This document shows positions 1 through 7,300 of a DNA stretch of 14,858 nucleotides, piece by piece. This DNA is from Lachnospiraceae bacterium. GTDB taxonomy: Bacteria > Bacillota > Clostridia > Lachnospirales > Lachnospiraceae. How positions within the stretch are numbered: the first letter of the stretch is position 1; each line of letters starts with the position of its first letter. The DNA is taken from positions 1 to 14,858 of the forward strand of contig CAADSM010000004.1 in NCBI GenBank assembly GCA_900751785.1, read 5' to 3'. Under the pieces are notes generated by a model that worked only from the letters and a program-made list of their open reading frames with translations, was not told the DNA's origin and made no database searches. Position numbers and translations under genes: made by a program.

Positions 1-75
1 GGGGCTTTTCGGTATTTGGGGGAAATTTGGGTGAATTTTTCGGCGGGGGGGGGCGGCGGCCCCCCCCCCCCCCCA
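1..75. other. Low-complexity left edge, possible assembly or read artefact
   Basis: The first 75 bases hold short G and T runs, then a run of nine G, a GGC triplet stretch and a run of more than ten C. Normal-looking coding sequence starts only after this. Translated in the downstream reading frame it gives a poly-Gly then poly-Pro stretch. Homopolymer runs at a contig edge are typical of low-quality ends, but a real Gly/Pro-rich linker cannot be excluded. Residues coded here should not be trusted. Confidence 0.6.
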
Positions 76-270
76 GCCGCTACGACCTCTGCACTCGGAG
101 GGGTAAAGAAATCCGCGGCTGTCACATCAGTATCAGCGGCAAATGCGACGGCTGCAGGAGCCGCATATGATCAGACGGTCGCGCAGAGTGCGGTCACGCT
201 TGCAAATGCGAATAAAACGGCAATTAACCAGATCATCACAAATCTGAAAGCGGCGGGGATCATGGCGTAA
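1..270 (+). CDS. Head fibre-like protein, C-terminal fragment (5' partial)
   Basis: The frame is open from the first base, so the gene is cut by the window edge; the TTG at 16 is not a credible start. The trusted part, from about residue 25, is Ala/Thr-rich: an ALGGVKK motif, then AAAVTSVSAANATAAGA, then a helical tail ending NLKAAGIMA. This resembles the C-terminus of phage head fibre or decoration proteins, which lie just after the major capsid gene. The position before the connector genes fits. Function is inferred from the short C-terminal pattern and gene order; an Ala-rich capsid accessory protein of another family is possible. Confidence 0.6.
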   Translation, partial: GAFRYLGEIWVNFSAGGGGGPPPPPAATTSALGGVKKSAAVTSVSAANATAAGAAYDQTVAQSAVTLANANKTAINQIITNLKAAGIMA

Positions 271-283
271 AAGGAGTGATTTT

Positions 284-694
284 GTGAAAGAGTATGCAGA
301 CTATAATTTTTACGAGAGTGTTTATCACGGGGATATGGATGAGACGGATTTCAGACGGAATATCCTGTCTGCATCACAGTATATTCGTTATTTGACTCAC
401 GGTCGATCTGACGGGTATGAAGGCGATGAACTAAAGTATGCGGCCTGCGAGGCTGCAGATATCCTGTATTCATCGCACCAGAAGGAAGCGGACGGTACCG
501 GGGAAAAGAAAAGCGAGAATACGGATGGTTACTCTGTCAGCTATGTGACCCAGGCAAGGGATGGGGAGACAAGCGAGGAACTGGCAAGCAGGAAAATGAC
601 TGGAGCAATACGGAAATGGCTGTTGCCAACGGGACTGCTCTACGCGGGAGTGAGGTGTGGGCATGCTTACAAATGCAGAGATTACAATCTTTAA
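284..694 (+). CDS. Head-tail connector (adaptor) protein
   Basis: 136 residues with a GTG start, chosen because AAGGAG at 271-276 sits 7 bases upstream. The protein is mostly helical and acidic in its N-terminal half (EYADYNFYESVYHGDMDETDF, then EGDELKYAACEAADILY). A Gly/Ser/Glu-rich middle follows, and the C-terminus is short and Cys-containing. Size, composition and position between the capsid end and the minor capsid genes fit the connector that docks on the portal in siphoviruses (gp6/gp15-like role). It overlaps the next gene by 32 bases, a sign of coupled translation. I assign it by gene order more than by a signature motif. Confidence 0.55.
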   Translation: MKEYADYNFYESVYHGDMDETDFRRNILSASQYIRYLTHGRSDGYEGDELKYAACEAADILYSSHQKEADGTGEKKSENTDGYSVSYVTQARDGETSEELASRKMTGAIRKWLLPTGLLYAGVRCGHAYKCRDYNL

Positions 695-1073
695 TCGTTT
701 TCCGGATAAAGCTTCTAAGAAGTTTGTGTATCTTCCTCACCATATCTCAGCTGTTTGGTTCCACACCGATCAGAAGACTTCGGTGACGACAGGAGGTATG
801 GTCAGCGCAGATGCTTACAAGATCAGGATCCCTTATGAAGAATGTAATTGGTGGGTTCCGCCATCTGAATATATGACATCATCCGAACCTTGCGGGAGAT
901 GGACCGTTCAGAACGGGGACTTGTTCATCGTTGGCCGGTGGTGCGGAAGCTCAGAAGTTGAAGGAATTGAAGAAATAAAGAAAGAGTTCTCGGGTGTGGT
1001 GGGAAAAGTCCTTAGCCATTCCGAGAATTTTTTTGGCTCTTCAAAACATATCAGGATTGGGGGCGGTGCTTAA
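663..1073 (+). CDS. Minor capsid / head completion protein (DUF6751-like)
   Basis: I place the start at ATG 663 (MLTNAEIT), 7 bases after GAGG at 652-655, rather than at the GTG two codons earlier; this gives 136 residues. The protein starts with a short MLTNAEITIFNRF segment and has beta-rich stretches such as TTGGMVSADAYKIRIPY. That pattern is seen in the first of three small minor capsid proteins that follow the connector in Listeria A118-type and clostridial phages. It probably acts as the head completion or stopper protein closing the capsid exit. Its stop shares one base with the next ATG. The family name is from memory of the motif; the structural role is inferred from order. Confidence 0.6.
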   Translation: MLTNAEITIFNRFPDKASKKFVYLPHHISAVWFHTDQKTSVTTGGMVSADAYKIRIPYEECNWWVPPSEYMTSSEPCGRWTVQNGDLFIVGRWCGSSEVEGIEEIKKEFSGVVGKVLSHSENFFGSSKHIRIGGGA

Positions 1074-1402
1074 TGGCGAAAATCAGACTTCAAATCGATC
1101 CGGTGGATCAGATCCTCCTGAAGAGGAGCTTGAATAAAAACGGAAATGGACAGCGTTTTTTTACCCATGAAGTACGGAAGCTGTCAGACCCGTATGTCCC
1201 ATTCCTGACTGGAGTTCTCAAAAATACCGCAACAGAGACCGTAGGGAGTATTACCTACAATACTCCTTACGCCAGGCGGCAGTATTACGAGAACCGTGGA
1301 ACTGGTTTGAGAGGGGCGCGCTGGACGGAGCGTATGTGGGCAGACCGTGGGAAAGAAATCGTGAAAGCGACAGCGGCATATTGCGGAGGTAAAGCGAAAT
1401 GA
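1073..1402 (+). CDS. Minor capsid protein (Minor_capsid_2 family)
   Basis: 109 residues; the ATG shares its A with the preceding TAA. Landmarks match the minor capsid 2 family: an N-terminal beta segment, a DPYVPFLTGVLKNTA motif, then ITYNTPYARRQYYENRG, and a C-terminal WTERMWADRGKEIV helix. In this family the YVPFxTGxL and TPYARxxYY patterns are the most conserved parts. These proteins sit at the head-tail joint, in a position like the neck protein of HK97 or lambda. It overlaps the following gene by ATGA, so translation is probably coupled. Confidence 0.8.
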   Translation: MAKIRLQIDPVDQILLKRSLNKNGNGQRFFTHEVRKLSDPYVPFLTGVLKNTATETVGSITYNTPYARRQYYENRGTGLRGARWTERMWADRGKEIVKATAAYCGGKAK

Positions 1403-1827
1403 GTGTGGCGGTGAAGGTCAAAGAGTTCATAGAGGGATGCCCGTTTCTGAAAGAGTTCGAGCAGATGTTCCCGGTCGTGAACACGGATATGCTTGGGGAA
1501 AATACTACATCGTACAGCATAGAGAGCACTCCGGCTGAGCCAATCGTTAAGCGGTATTCTAACGGGGATACGGTTCGTCAGTACGTTTTCTCTCTTTGCT
1601 CAAGGGAGCTGTTCGGGGAATCGGAAAATGAGGAAACGGCAGAATTTTACGAGAGATTTGCGGACTGGTTAGAGGACTGCACAAGATCGGGGAATCTTCC
1701 GAAATTGACTGGTCAGCTCAAGAGCAAGTCAATACGTGCAACAACCGGAGGTTATCTTTACGATAACGAGGGGACGAAGTGCCAGTACAGGATACAATGT
1801 CAATTTTTATATTTTAAACGGAGGTAA
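1399..1827 (+). CDS. Minor capsid protein 3 / tail terminator-like protein
   Basis: 142 residues, starting in an ATGA overlap with the previous stop. A helical N-terminus (VKEFIEGCPFLKEFEQMFPVVN) is followed by ESTPAEPIVKRYSNGDTVRQYVFSLCSREL, a helix (ENEETAEFYERFADWLEDC), and a C-terminal strand pair (YDNEGTKCQYRIQCQFLYFKR). This matches the third small protein of the A118-like joining module, which caps the tail tube. Homologues are sometimes misnamed chloramphenicol resistance proteins; nothing here suggests resistance. Its place directly before the tail tube gene supports the tail terminator role. Confidence 0.7.
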   Translation: MSVAVKVKEFIEGCPFLKEFEQMFPVVNTDMLGENTTSYSIESTPAEPIVKRYSNGDTVRQYVFSLCSRELFGESENEETAEFYERFADWLEDCTRSGNLPKLTGQLKSKSIRATTGGYLYDNEGTKCQYRIQCQFLYFKRR

Positions 1828-1833
1828 GCGGAC

Positions 1834-2370
1834 ATGAAAATGAATTTGCAGTTTTTTGCAGAAGAAAATACAGGTGTTGAGCAGAGATATCAGCAGCCGG
1901 ACTATATCGACGTCAGCGGGGGAAGCGGTACACCGCAGTACGAGCTTTTAGGATTCGGCGTGACTCAGCTGGATAATTCTCCGTCGGCACAGACGACGTC
2001 AAAGCGGTACGTTAACCAGAAATCTGCCACACAGTCAATTGGATCATATGAATGGACGGCTCCCTTGGAGTTTGACCTGATCCGTTCCGAGAAAGCAATT
2101 GAATTTATTGCAGATATCGGGGAGAACGAAAAGACAGGAGTTGACGCAGAGACTCTGTACGTCAAGGTGTTCCTGAATAAGCCTGTTGCGTCCAAACAGA
2201 ACACATATGAAGCAAGACAGAGGCGCGTGGCAGTAGAGGTTGCAGATTTCGCAGACAATGACGGAGAAATCCAGGGCTCCGGAAACCTGCTCGGAAAAAC
2301 CGACTGGGTGAAAGGCGAGTTTAACACAGAAACAAAAACATTTACTGAGGAATCTGAGGCGGGGGAATAA
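1834..2370 (+). CDS. Major tail (tail tube) protein
   Basis: 178 residues; GGAGG at 1820-1824 is 9 bases before the ATG. The N-terminus MKMNLQFFAE is a leader found on many structural proteins of Firmicute phages. The body is beta-rich (YELLGFGVTQLDNS, TTSKRYVNQKSATQSIGSYEW, PLEFDLIRSEKAIEFI) and includes RRVAVEVADFADNDGEIQGSGNL, a pattern of phage major tail proteins. The protein should polymerise into the tail tube around the tape measure. The end is unusual: just before TAA is a run of five G, and the -1 frame stays open for 27 more codons to the next gene (see the separate entry). It lies between tail terminator and assembly genes, as expected. Confidence 0.8.
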   Translation: MKMNLQFFAEENTGVEQRYQQPDYIDVSGGSGTPQYELLGFGVTQLDNSPSAQTTSKRYVNQKSATQSIGSYEWTAPLEFDLIRSEKAIEFIADIGENEKTGVDAETLYVKVFLNKPVASKQNTYEARQRRVAVEVADFADNDGEIQGSGNLLGKTDWVKGEFNTETKTFTEESEAGE

Positions 2371-2447
2371 TATCCGCCGCCAATAATGCTTCAGTTGGCG
2401 AGGGCGTAACAGATGAGGCGGTAAGAGTGAAGGAGGACGGCGTATGA
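2361..2447 (+). other. Open -1 frame extension of the tail tube gene (candidate frameshift)
   Basis: Around codon 177 the zero frame reads GCG GGG GAA TAA. A one-base backward slip on the five-G run at 2361-2365 lets the Gly codon re-pair perfectly. The -1 frame then runs without a stop for 27 codons (GIISAANNASVGEGVTDEAV and on) to TGA 2445-2447. That stop overlaps the next gene's ATG as ATGA, the same junction used elsewhere in this operon. The product would be 204 residues. It could be a programmed frameshift, as known for Listeria phage PSA tail and capsid proteins, or a one-base indel in a G run. The run is not a canonical X XXY YYZ heptamer. Confidence 0.5.
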
Positions 2448-2785
2448 TTATCAACGGAGTAGAGCTTGATTTCCGTCTGTATGACGAGGACAAAGCTGAT
2501 ATAAAAGATCGATATTTTGAAGAACTCAAGAAAATGAAAGGCATAAAGGACAAGATGCCGGAGGGATCAGAACGTGAGCGGAATAAGTATCTGTGTGATC
2601 GTATTAAGGGATTTTTTGATCGCGTTTTCGGAGAAGGAACCGGAGCTGCTGCCTGCGGGGAAGGAAATGACCTTCTCGAGCATCTGCGCGTGTACGACGC
2701 GATCGTGACAGAACAGCTCCGACAGCAGGAAGAATACAAGCTGATCATGGATCATCTGAAATCAGTCAAAGGTATTAATAAATGA
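2444..2785 (+). CDS. Tail assembly chaperone-position protein (DUF6673-like)
   Basis: 113 residues, start ATG 2444 with AAGGAGG at 2430-2436. It begins MIINGVELDFRLYDEDKADI, then has long charged helices (YFEELKKMKGIKDKM, RERNKYLCDRIKGFFDRVFG) and a C-terminal helix rich in Gln, Glu and Leu. It lies after the tail tube and before a Gp15-family gene, where tail assembly chaperones (lambda gpG position) are found. This supports a role in loading the tail tube protein on the tape measure. The N-terminal NGVELxFxxYD pattern is what I recall for DUF6673 proteins. No slippery sequence linking it to the next gene is evident; they join by ATGA. Confidence 0.6.
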   Translation: MIINGVELDFRLYDEDKADIKDRYFEELKKMKGIKDKMPEGSERERNKYLCDRIKGFFDRVFGEGTGAAACGEGNDLLEHLRVYDAIVTEQLRQQEEYKLIMDHLKSVKGINK

Positions 2786-3405
2786 GCGTGTTGACAGAAA
2801 AATTTCCCGATAGTGTAACAGTAGGCGGTGCAGAGCGTCCGATTAACGGAGGTTTCCGCACCGTTCTTCAATGTTATGAAATACAGGGGGATAAGAAGGA
2901 ACTTTCAGAAAATGACTTGCTCGAGATGCTCTGCCAGTTCTACAAAAAGGACCGGATGTTTTCCGAGGAGCACATCAACCAGATGTTCTGGTTCTTTTCC
3001 TGCGGGCGCGAGAAGAAGAAAAAAACATTCCCGCGCAGGATCGCCGGGATTAACAACAAGCAGCCCTTTGATTTTGAGGAAGACGCGGACCTTATTTATG
3101 CCGGATTCATGCAGCAGTATGGAATTGATCTTCAGGCGGAAGACATGCACTGGTGGAAGTTTATGCTTCTGCTGGAGAATCTTGGATCGGACACGCGGTT
3201 CAGCCGAATCATGGAGTACCGGACGATTGATATAACAAGTAAGCATCTTTCAAAAGATCAAAAGAAGTATTACCGCGCAATGCAGAGGTATTATGACCTG
3301 GATCAGCCTGGAGCAAAAGATATGACCGAACGCGAAAAGATGATCGAGGAAGCCCTGCTCAATGGCGGGAATGTGAGCAGAATATTGGAGGGTGATAAGG
3401 ATTGA
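2782..3405 (+). CDS. Bacteriophage Gp15 family tail assembly protein
   Basis: 207 residues, ATGA-coupled to the previous gene. The N-terminus (LTEKFPDSVTVGGAERPINGGFRTVLQC) is characteristic of the Gp15 family: a short beta hairpin stating that the protein fills a set position, then helices. FDFEEDADLIYAGFMQQYGIDL followed by MHWWKFMLLLENL is the other family landmark. The C-terminus is charged. In siphoviruses of Firmicutes Gp15 precedes the tape measure and is thought to be the second tail assembly chaperone. The last codons overlap a short zinc-ribbon gene that starts inside it in another frame. Confidence 0.8.
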   Translation: MSVLTEKFPDSVTVGGAERPINGGFRTVLQCYEIQGDKKELSENDLLEMLCQFYKKDRMFSEEHINQMFWFFSCGREKKKKTFPRRIAGINNKQPFDFEEDADLIYAGFMQQYGIDLQAEDMHWWKFMLLLENLGSDTRFSRIMEYRTIDITSKHLSKDQKKYYRAMQRYYDLDQPGAKDMTEREKMIEEALLNGGNVSRILEGDKD

Positions 3406-3547
3406 GAAGATAAAATGCGATGAATGTGGACATACGCTATTGTTCGCAGAAATTATAAAGGGCGAGATTAAATGCCCTCGATGTAAGAAAATTAATAAAA
3501 TTGAATATCCGGCAAAGGGAAGAGTTCAGAGGCGCACCGAAGAGTAG
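3392..3547 (+). CDS. com-like: Com-like zinc-ribbon RNA-binding regulator
   Basis: A 51-residue protein, overlapping the end of the Gp15 gene in another frame. Four cysteines form two knuckles: KCDEC (C9, C12) and KCPRCKKIN (C28, C31), separated by HTLLFAEIIKGEI. A basic tail follows (KGRVQRRTEE). This is the pattern of the Com family of phage Mu, which binds a stem-loop in the com-mom mRNA and switches on translation of mom. No mom gene follows here; the next gene is the tape measure. The start is uncertain: GTG 3392 abuts GGAGG at 3387-3391, while ATT 3401 has 9-base spacing. Other four-Cys ribbons are an alternative, but CPxCxxxN favours Com. Confidence 0.75.
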   Translation: MIRIEKIKCDECGHTLLFAEIIKGEIKCPRCKKINKIEYPAKGRVQRRTEE

Positions 3548-3555
3548 CGTCCAAG

Positions 3556-3583
3556 CCTACTTTGCAAGAAACAAGGTAGGTGA
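3556..3583 (+). promoter_or_regulatory. Hairpin masking the tape measure ribosome-binding site
   Basis: CCTACTTTG (3556-3564) pairs with CAAGGTAGG (3572-3580) over 9 base pairs, with one T-G wobble and a 7-base loop (CAAGAAA). The best ribosome-binding sequence for the tape measure, AGGTGA at 3578-3583, lies half inside the 3' arm. The hairpin begins 8 bases after the stop of the Com-like gene. Geometry is like the Mu com-mom leader, where Com binding frees the mom start. It could act as a translation switch; that is inference. Confidence 0.55.
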
Positions 3584-3589
3584 ACGACA

Positions 3590-6500
3590 TTGGCAGACGG
3601 GAAAGTTGTAATTGAAACAGATTTGGATTCTTCCGGGATAGAGAAGGGACTGAAAAGCCTCGGAAGCATAACTACAAAGGGGTTAAAAGCGGCGACAGCG
3701 ACAATCGCCGGAACTGCGACAGCTCTCGGCGGGGTCTCTGCGGCGGCAATCAAGGTTGGTTCGGACTTCGAGGCACAGATGTCGCGCGTCGAGGCAATCT
3801 CGGGGGCGACTGGGGAACAGTTTGAACAGCTCCGACAGCAGGCGATAGACTTGGGCGCAGATACTGCATTTTCAGCTTCTGAAGCCGCGCAGGGGATGGA
3901 AAACTTGGCGGCTGCCGGATTCACGACAAATGAGATCATGAGCGCCATGCCAGGAATGCTCGACCTTGCGGCAGCATCCGGAGAAGATTTGGCATCAAGT
4001 GCTGATATCGCCGCGTCAACCCTTAGAGGGTTTGGTCTTGAGGCATCTGAAGCCGCACACGTGGCGGATGTCTTGGCTGAGAATGCGAACAGGACTAACT
4101 CTTCTGTCTCTGAAACAGGAGAAGCGATGAAGTATATCGCTCCTCTCGCCAGGGCGGCAGGAATCAGCGTGGAAGAAACCGCGGCGGCGATCGGCATCAT
4201 GGCAAATGCCGGTATCCAGGGCTCTCAGGCAGGTACAACTCTGAGGGGCGCATTGTCCAGGCTGTCCAAACCTACTGATGTTATGCAGCAGGCAATGGAC
4301 AAACTGGGTGTCTCTTTTTACGATTCTGAAGGGAAGATGAAATCTCTTTCCGAACAGGTTGGAATGCTCCAGGATGCGATGGAGGGCATGACTGATGAGC
4401 AGAAAAATAATTATCTGGTAACACTGTACGGGCAGGAAGCTCTGTCCGGAATGCTGTCTCTCATTAACGAGGGACCGGATAGCCTGTCGGAATTAACGGA
4501 GGCATATAAGGCATGTGACGGGGCAGCGCAGGAAGCTGCTAAGACTATGCAGGACAACTTGAAGGGGGCTGTTGAAGCTCTTTCAGGATCAGCCGAAACG
4601 CTTGGGATTGTCTTTTACGACAGCGTATCCGGAAGCCTGAAAGACGCTGTCGAAGTCGTAAATGAAAGTGTAGATAATATTACGGACGCTTTTAATAACG
4701 GCGGGATTAACGAAGCTGTATCTGCGGCAGGGGATGAGTTTGCAAACCTTGCAACCGAGGCAGCATCGCATGCTCCGGATATGGCAGGCGCAGCCGTTGA
4801 CTTCATTCAATCCTTTACTGCTGGGATCGTAGATAATCGGGATAAGCTGCCTGATGCGGCTGGTGAAGCCGCAGAGGCTGTGGCGTCTGGATTTGCTGAG
4901 GTACTGCCTCCTGAGCTTCGGGAGCCAGTGGAGGATGCAATCGAGGCAATCTCAAAGTCATTTGAGTCTGGCGGACTGAAAAAAGCAGGAAAATCCATAG
5001 AGGATACTCTCGAGAACGTCATTGACGTTGTTGGAGATCTCTCCGATGCGCTGCTCACACTCTCGTCAAAGACATTGGATTTTGTCGGAGAAAATTTTGC
5101 GGAGGTCGCTTCATCGGCGGCTGCTCTATATACCGCGTTTAAAGGCTATAAAACGATAGACAAGTTTACGAAATCCTCTAAGCTCGCATCTACAGCGGTT
5201 AAAGTGCTTAGTGGAGAAATGAAACTTGCCGAAATCGCAACAGCAGCCTGGAACAAGGTTTTGAACGTCAACCCAGTTGCTTTAGTTGCTTCTGCGGTTG
5301 CGGCTCTGGTAGCCGCGGTTGCGGCTTACAGGCTTACAACAAAGGACTTAGACCAGGATCAGGAAGAATTTAACCGGCGGATGGAAGAGCTCGACGAACG
5401 GGTGTCCAATACCAAGGATAGCTTGGACGGGCTCAAAGAATCCATCGGAGATACGTTTGGATCAATGCAGTCCTCAGTGGCAAACCTGGACAGGCTGCAG
5501 GGGGAGCTGGATGGGGCTTTTGATTCTACCGGAAGGGTAAAAGAAGGCTGTGAAGCTCTGGCAAATTCTATTCTGTATCAGTTAAATGAGGCGATGGGAA
5601 CCGAGTATTCCCTGACTGCGGATGGATTTATCCAGGACAACGACGGAATTATCCAGTCTCTGGATCAGGTGAATGGATCAATAGATGAGTACGTCCAGAA
5701 GCTGAAGCAGAAATCAATATCAGAAGCAGCGGCGGCACAATATGCTGATGCAGTACAGGCTCAGGCGGAAGCTCAAGATAACCTGAATACAGCATACCAG
5801 GAGTATCTGGATGCAATAACGCAGTATAAAGATGTGGCGGGCGGGAGCGATACAGCAGCGTACGACCAGGCGCGGGAGAACTTAGAGCGGACAAAGCAGA
5901 CATTGCAGGAAACATCTCAGGCAGTAGAAGAGGCTGAGACGAATGTATCCGGGCTTGACGAGGTTATGAACCTGCTTGGAGAAGGGACTCCGGAAAGCGT
6001 ACAGAAAGCCGTTGACGCTTATTCGAGACTTCCGGAAGAGGCATCAAAAGCCGCTGACGGAATTGTTGCATCACAAGATCTGATCCAGCAGCTGCTTGCG
6101 ACGACGGATTATTCCCGGATGGTGAGCGGGCTCGAGCTTGCGATAGAGCAGATGCAGGAGAGCGGTGGACAGTTACCGGAATCCATGCAGCATTGGATTG
6201 CTGATGCAATACGCAAGATAGACGCACTGTCACCAGAAGCTCGCGAGACCGCCATTATGTTACTGCAGACGATGATGAGCGGAATGAGTGAGCAGATCCC
6301 GCAGTTTTCTAACCTTGCGACAGCAACTTCCGATGAGGTCATAAGTACGTTCCGCCAGTACTTGATTGACAGCGGAGCTCTAAACGGAATTGGAATTGAT
6401 TCTGTTGATGAGCTGGTCTCCGGGATGGGAAGCCAGAAGGAGGCGGCTGACGCAAAAGGGAAAGAAATTTCCGAATCCGTTAATGCGAACCTAGGCTCTG

Positions 6501-7300
6501 CCGATACTGGAAGCACTGGAGCAAATGCTGTATCAAAATACAGCGGTGGCATGACCGGGAACATCCCTTCCGCCGTCGCCGCCGCATCTGGAGTTGCACA
6601 GGCGGCGGATGGAGGTCTGGGAACGGCAGACACAAAGACAACAGGGTCTGAAACCGCAAAGGACTATTCGAGCGGGATAGAAAGCGGCGCAGGCAGTGCG
6701 GAATCGGCAGGAGAGGAGCTTGCCGAAAATGCGGAATCCGGTGCTGATACGGCAGACTCTTATTCTGCAGGCAGTAACTTTGGGTCTGGATTTGTAAATG
6801 GAATCGGGGCATGGGTAAAAAGTGCTGCGAGTAAGGCTGCGGAGTTGGCAAAGAGCGCATGGGATTCGTTGACCGGTTGGCTGGATGAACATTCTCCATC
6901 CAGAAAAACCCGGAAAGCTGGTGCATTTTTCAGCCAAGGATTTTCGATCGGTATAGAAGACGAAATAAAAACGGCATCAAAAGCGTCCGAAAAACTTGCG
7001 GATGCCGCGTTGAAGTCCCTGGATATGTCCGCAATATCATCCAGGATGCGGGAGACTATGGCTCTCAATACTGATCGAATCGCAAAATCTTTTGCTCTTG
7101 AGTCGACAAATACGATCCTGAGCCGGCAGCAGTCAGAAATGCTGGTGAGGATGTCAGACGAAGACATGGAAAGACTTGCATTAAGAATGGGAAGGGTGAC
7201 GGCTGATGAAATGAACAAGAAACAGAACAGCAGACCTATCTATCTCGGAACAGACCGGATTGATAAACCATTACCGAAAGGAGCGGTGCCACGGTTATGA
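3590..7300 (+). CDS. Phage tail tape measure protein, TP901 family
   Basis: 1236 residues, TTG start (MADGKVVIETDLDSSGIEKG) 6 bases after AGGTGA. The TP901 core spans about residues 55-400: GSDFEAQMSRVEAISGATGEQF, DTAFSASEAAQGMENLAAAG, and MANAGIQGSQAGTTLRGALSRLSKP. A strongly hydrophobic stretch (VNPVALVASAVAALVAAVAA) lies near residues 558-580, then coiled-coil-like regions rich in Gln and Glu. The C-terminus has WLDEHSPSRKTRKAG followed by FFSQGFSIGIEDE (about 1095-1125), a classic tape measure end motif. Length sets the tail; at about 0.15 nm per residue this suggests roughly 185 nm (inference). The weak TTG start and masking hairpin suggest controlled translation. ATGA overlap joins it to the distal tail gene. 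Confidence 0.95.
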   Translation: MADGKVVIETDLDSSGIEKGLKSLGSITTKGLKAATATIAGTATALGGVSAAAIKVGSDFEAQMSRVEAISGATGEQFEQLRQQAIDLGADTAFSASEAAQGMENLAAAGFTTNEIMSAMPGMLDLAAASGEDLASSADIAASTLRGFGLEASEAAHVADVLAENANRTNSSVSETGEAMKYIAPLARAAGISVEETAAAIGIMANAGIQGSQAGTTLRGALSRLSKPTDVMQQAMDKLGVSFYDSEGKMKSLSEQVGMLQDAMEGMTDEQKNNYLVTLYGQEALSGMLSLINEGPDSLSELTEAYKACDGAAQEAAKTMQDNLKGAVEALSGSAETLGIVFYDSVSGSLKDAVEVVNESVDNITDAFNNGGINEAVSAAGDEFANLATEAASHAPDMAGAAVDFIQSFTAGIVDNRDKLPDAAGEAAEAVASGFAEVLPPELREPVEDAIEAISKSFESGGLKKAGKSIEDTLENVIDVVGDLSDALLTLSSKTLDFVGENFAEVASSAAALYTAFKGYKTIDKFTKSSKLASTAVKVLSGEMKLAEIATAAWNKVLNVNPVALVASAVAALVAAVAAYRLTTKDLDQDQEEFNRRMEELDERVSNTKDSLDGLKESIGDTFGSMQSSVANLDRLQGELDGAFDSTGRVKEGCEALANSILYQLNEAMGTEYSLTADGFIQDNDGIIQSLDQVNGSIDEYVQKLKQKSISEAAAAQYADAVQAQAEAQDNLNTAYQEYLDAITQYKDVAGGSDTAAYDQARENLERTKQTLQETSQAVEEAETNVSGLDEVMNLLGEGTPESVQKAVDAYSRLPEEASKAADGIVASQDLIQQLLATTDYSRMVSGLELAIEQMQESGGQLPESMQHWIADAIRKIDALSPEARETAIMLLQTMMSGMSEQIPQFSNLATATSDEVISTFRQYLIDSGALNGIGIDSVDELVSGMGSQKEAADAKGKEISESVNANLGSADTGSTGANAVSKYSGGMTGNIPSAVAAASGVAQAADGGLGTADTKTTGSETAKDYSSGIESGAGSAESAGEELAENAESGADTADSYSAGSNFGSGFVNGIGAWVKSAASKAAELAKSAWDSLTGWLDEHSPSRKTRKAGAFFSQGFSIGIEDEIKTASKASEKLADAALKSLDMSAISSRMRETMALNTDRIAKSFALESTNTILSRQQSEMLVRMSDEDMERLALRMGRVTADEMNKKQNSRPIYLGTDRIDKPLPKGAVPRL

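Noticed and set aside
1399..1827. Chloramphenicol resistance protein
   Set aside because: A name sometimes given to homologues; no acetyltransferase or efflux features, and the position is that of a tail terminator.
3526..7218. Several long reverse-strand open frames opposite the tape measure gene
   Set aside because: They are Ala/Ser-rich mirror images of the tape measure coding, without ribosome-binding sites or recognisable domains.
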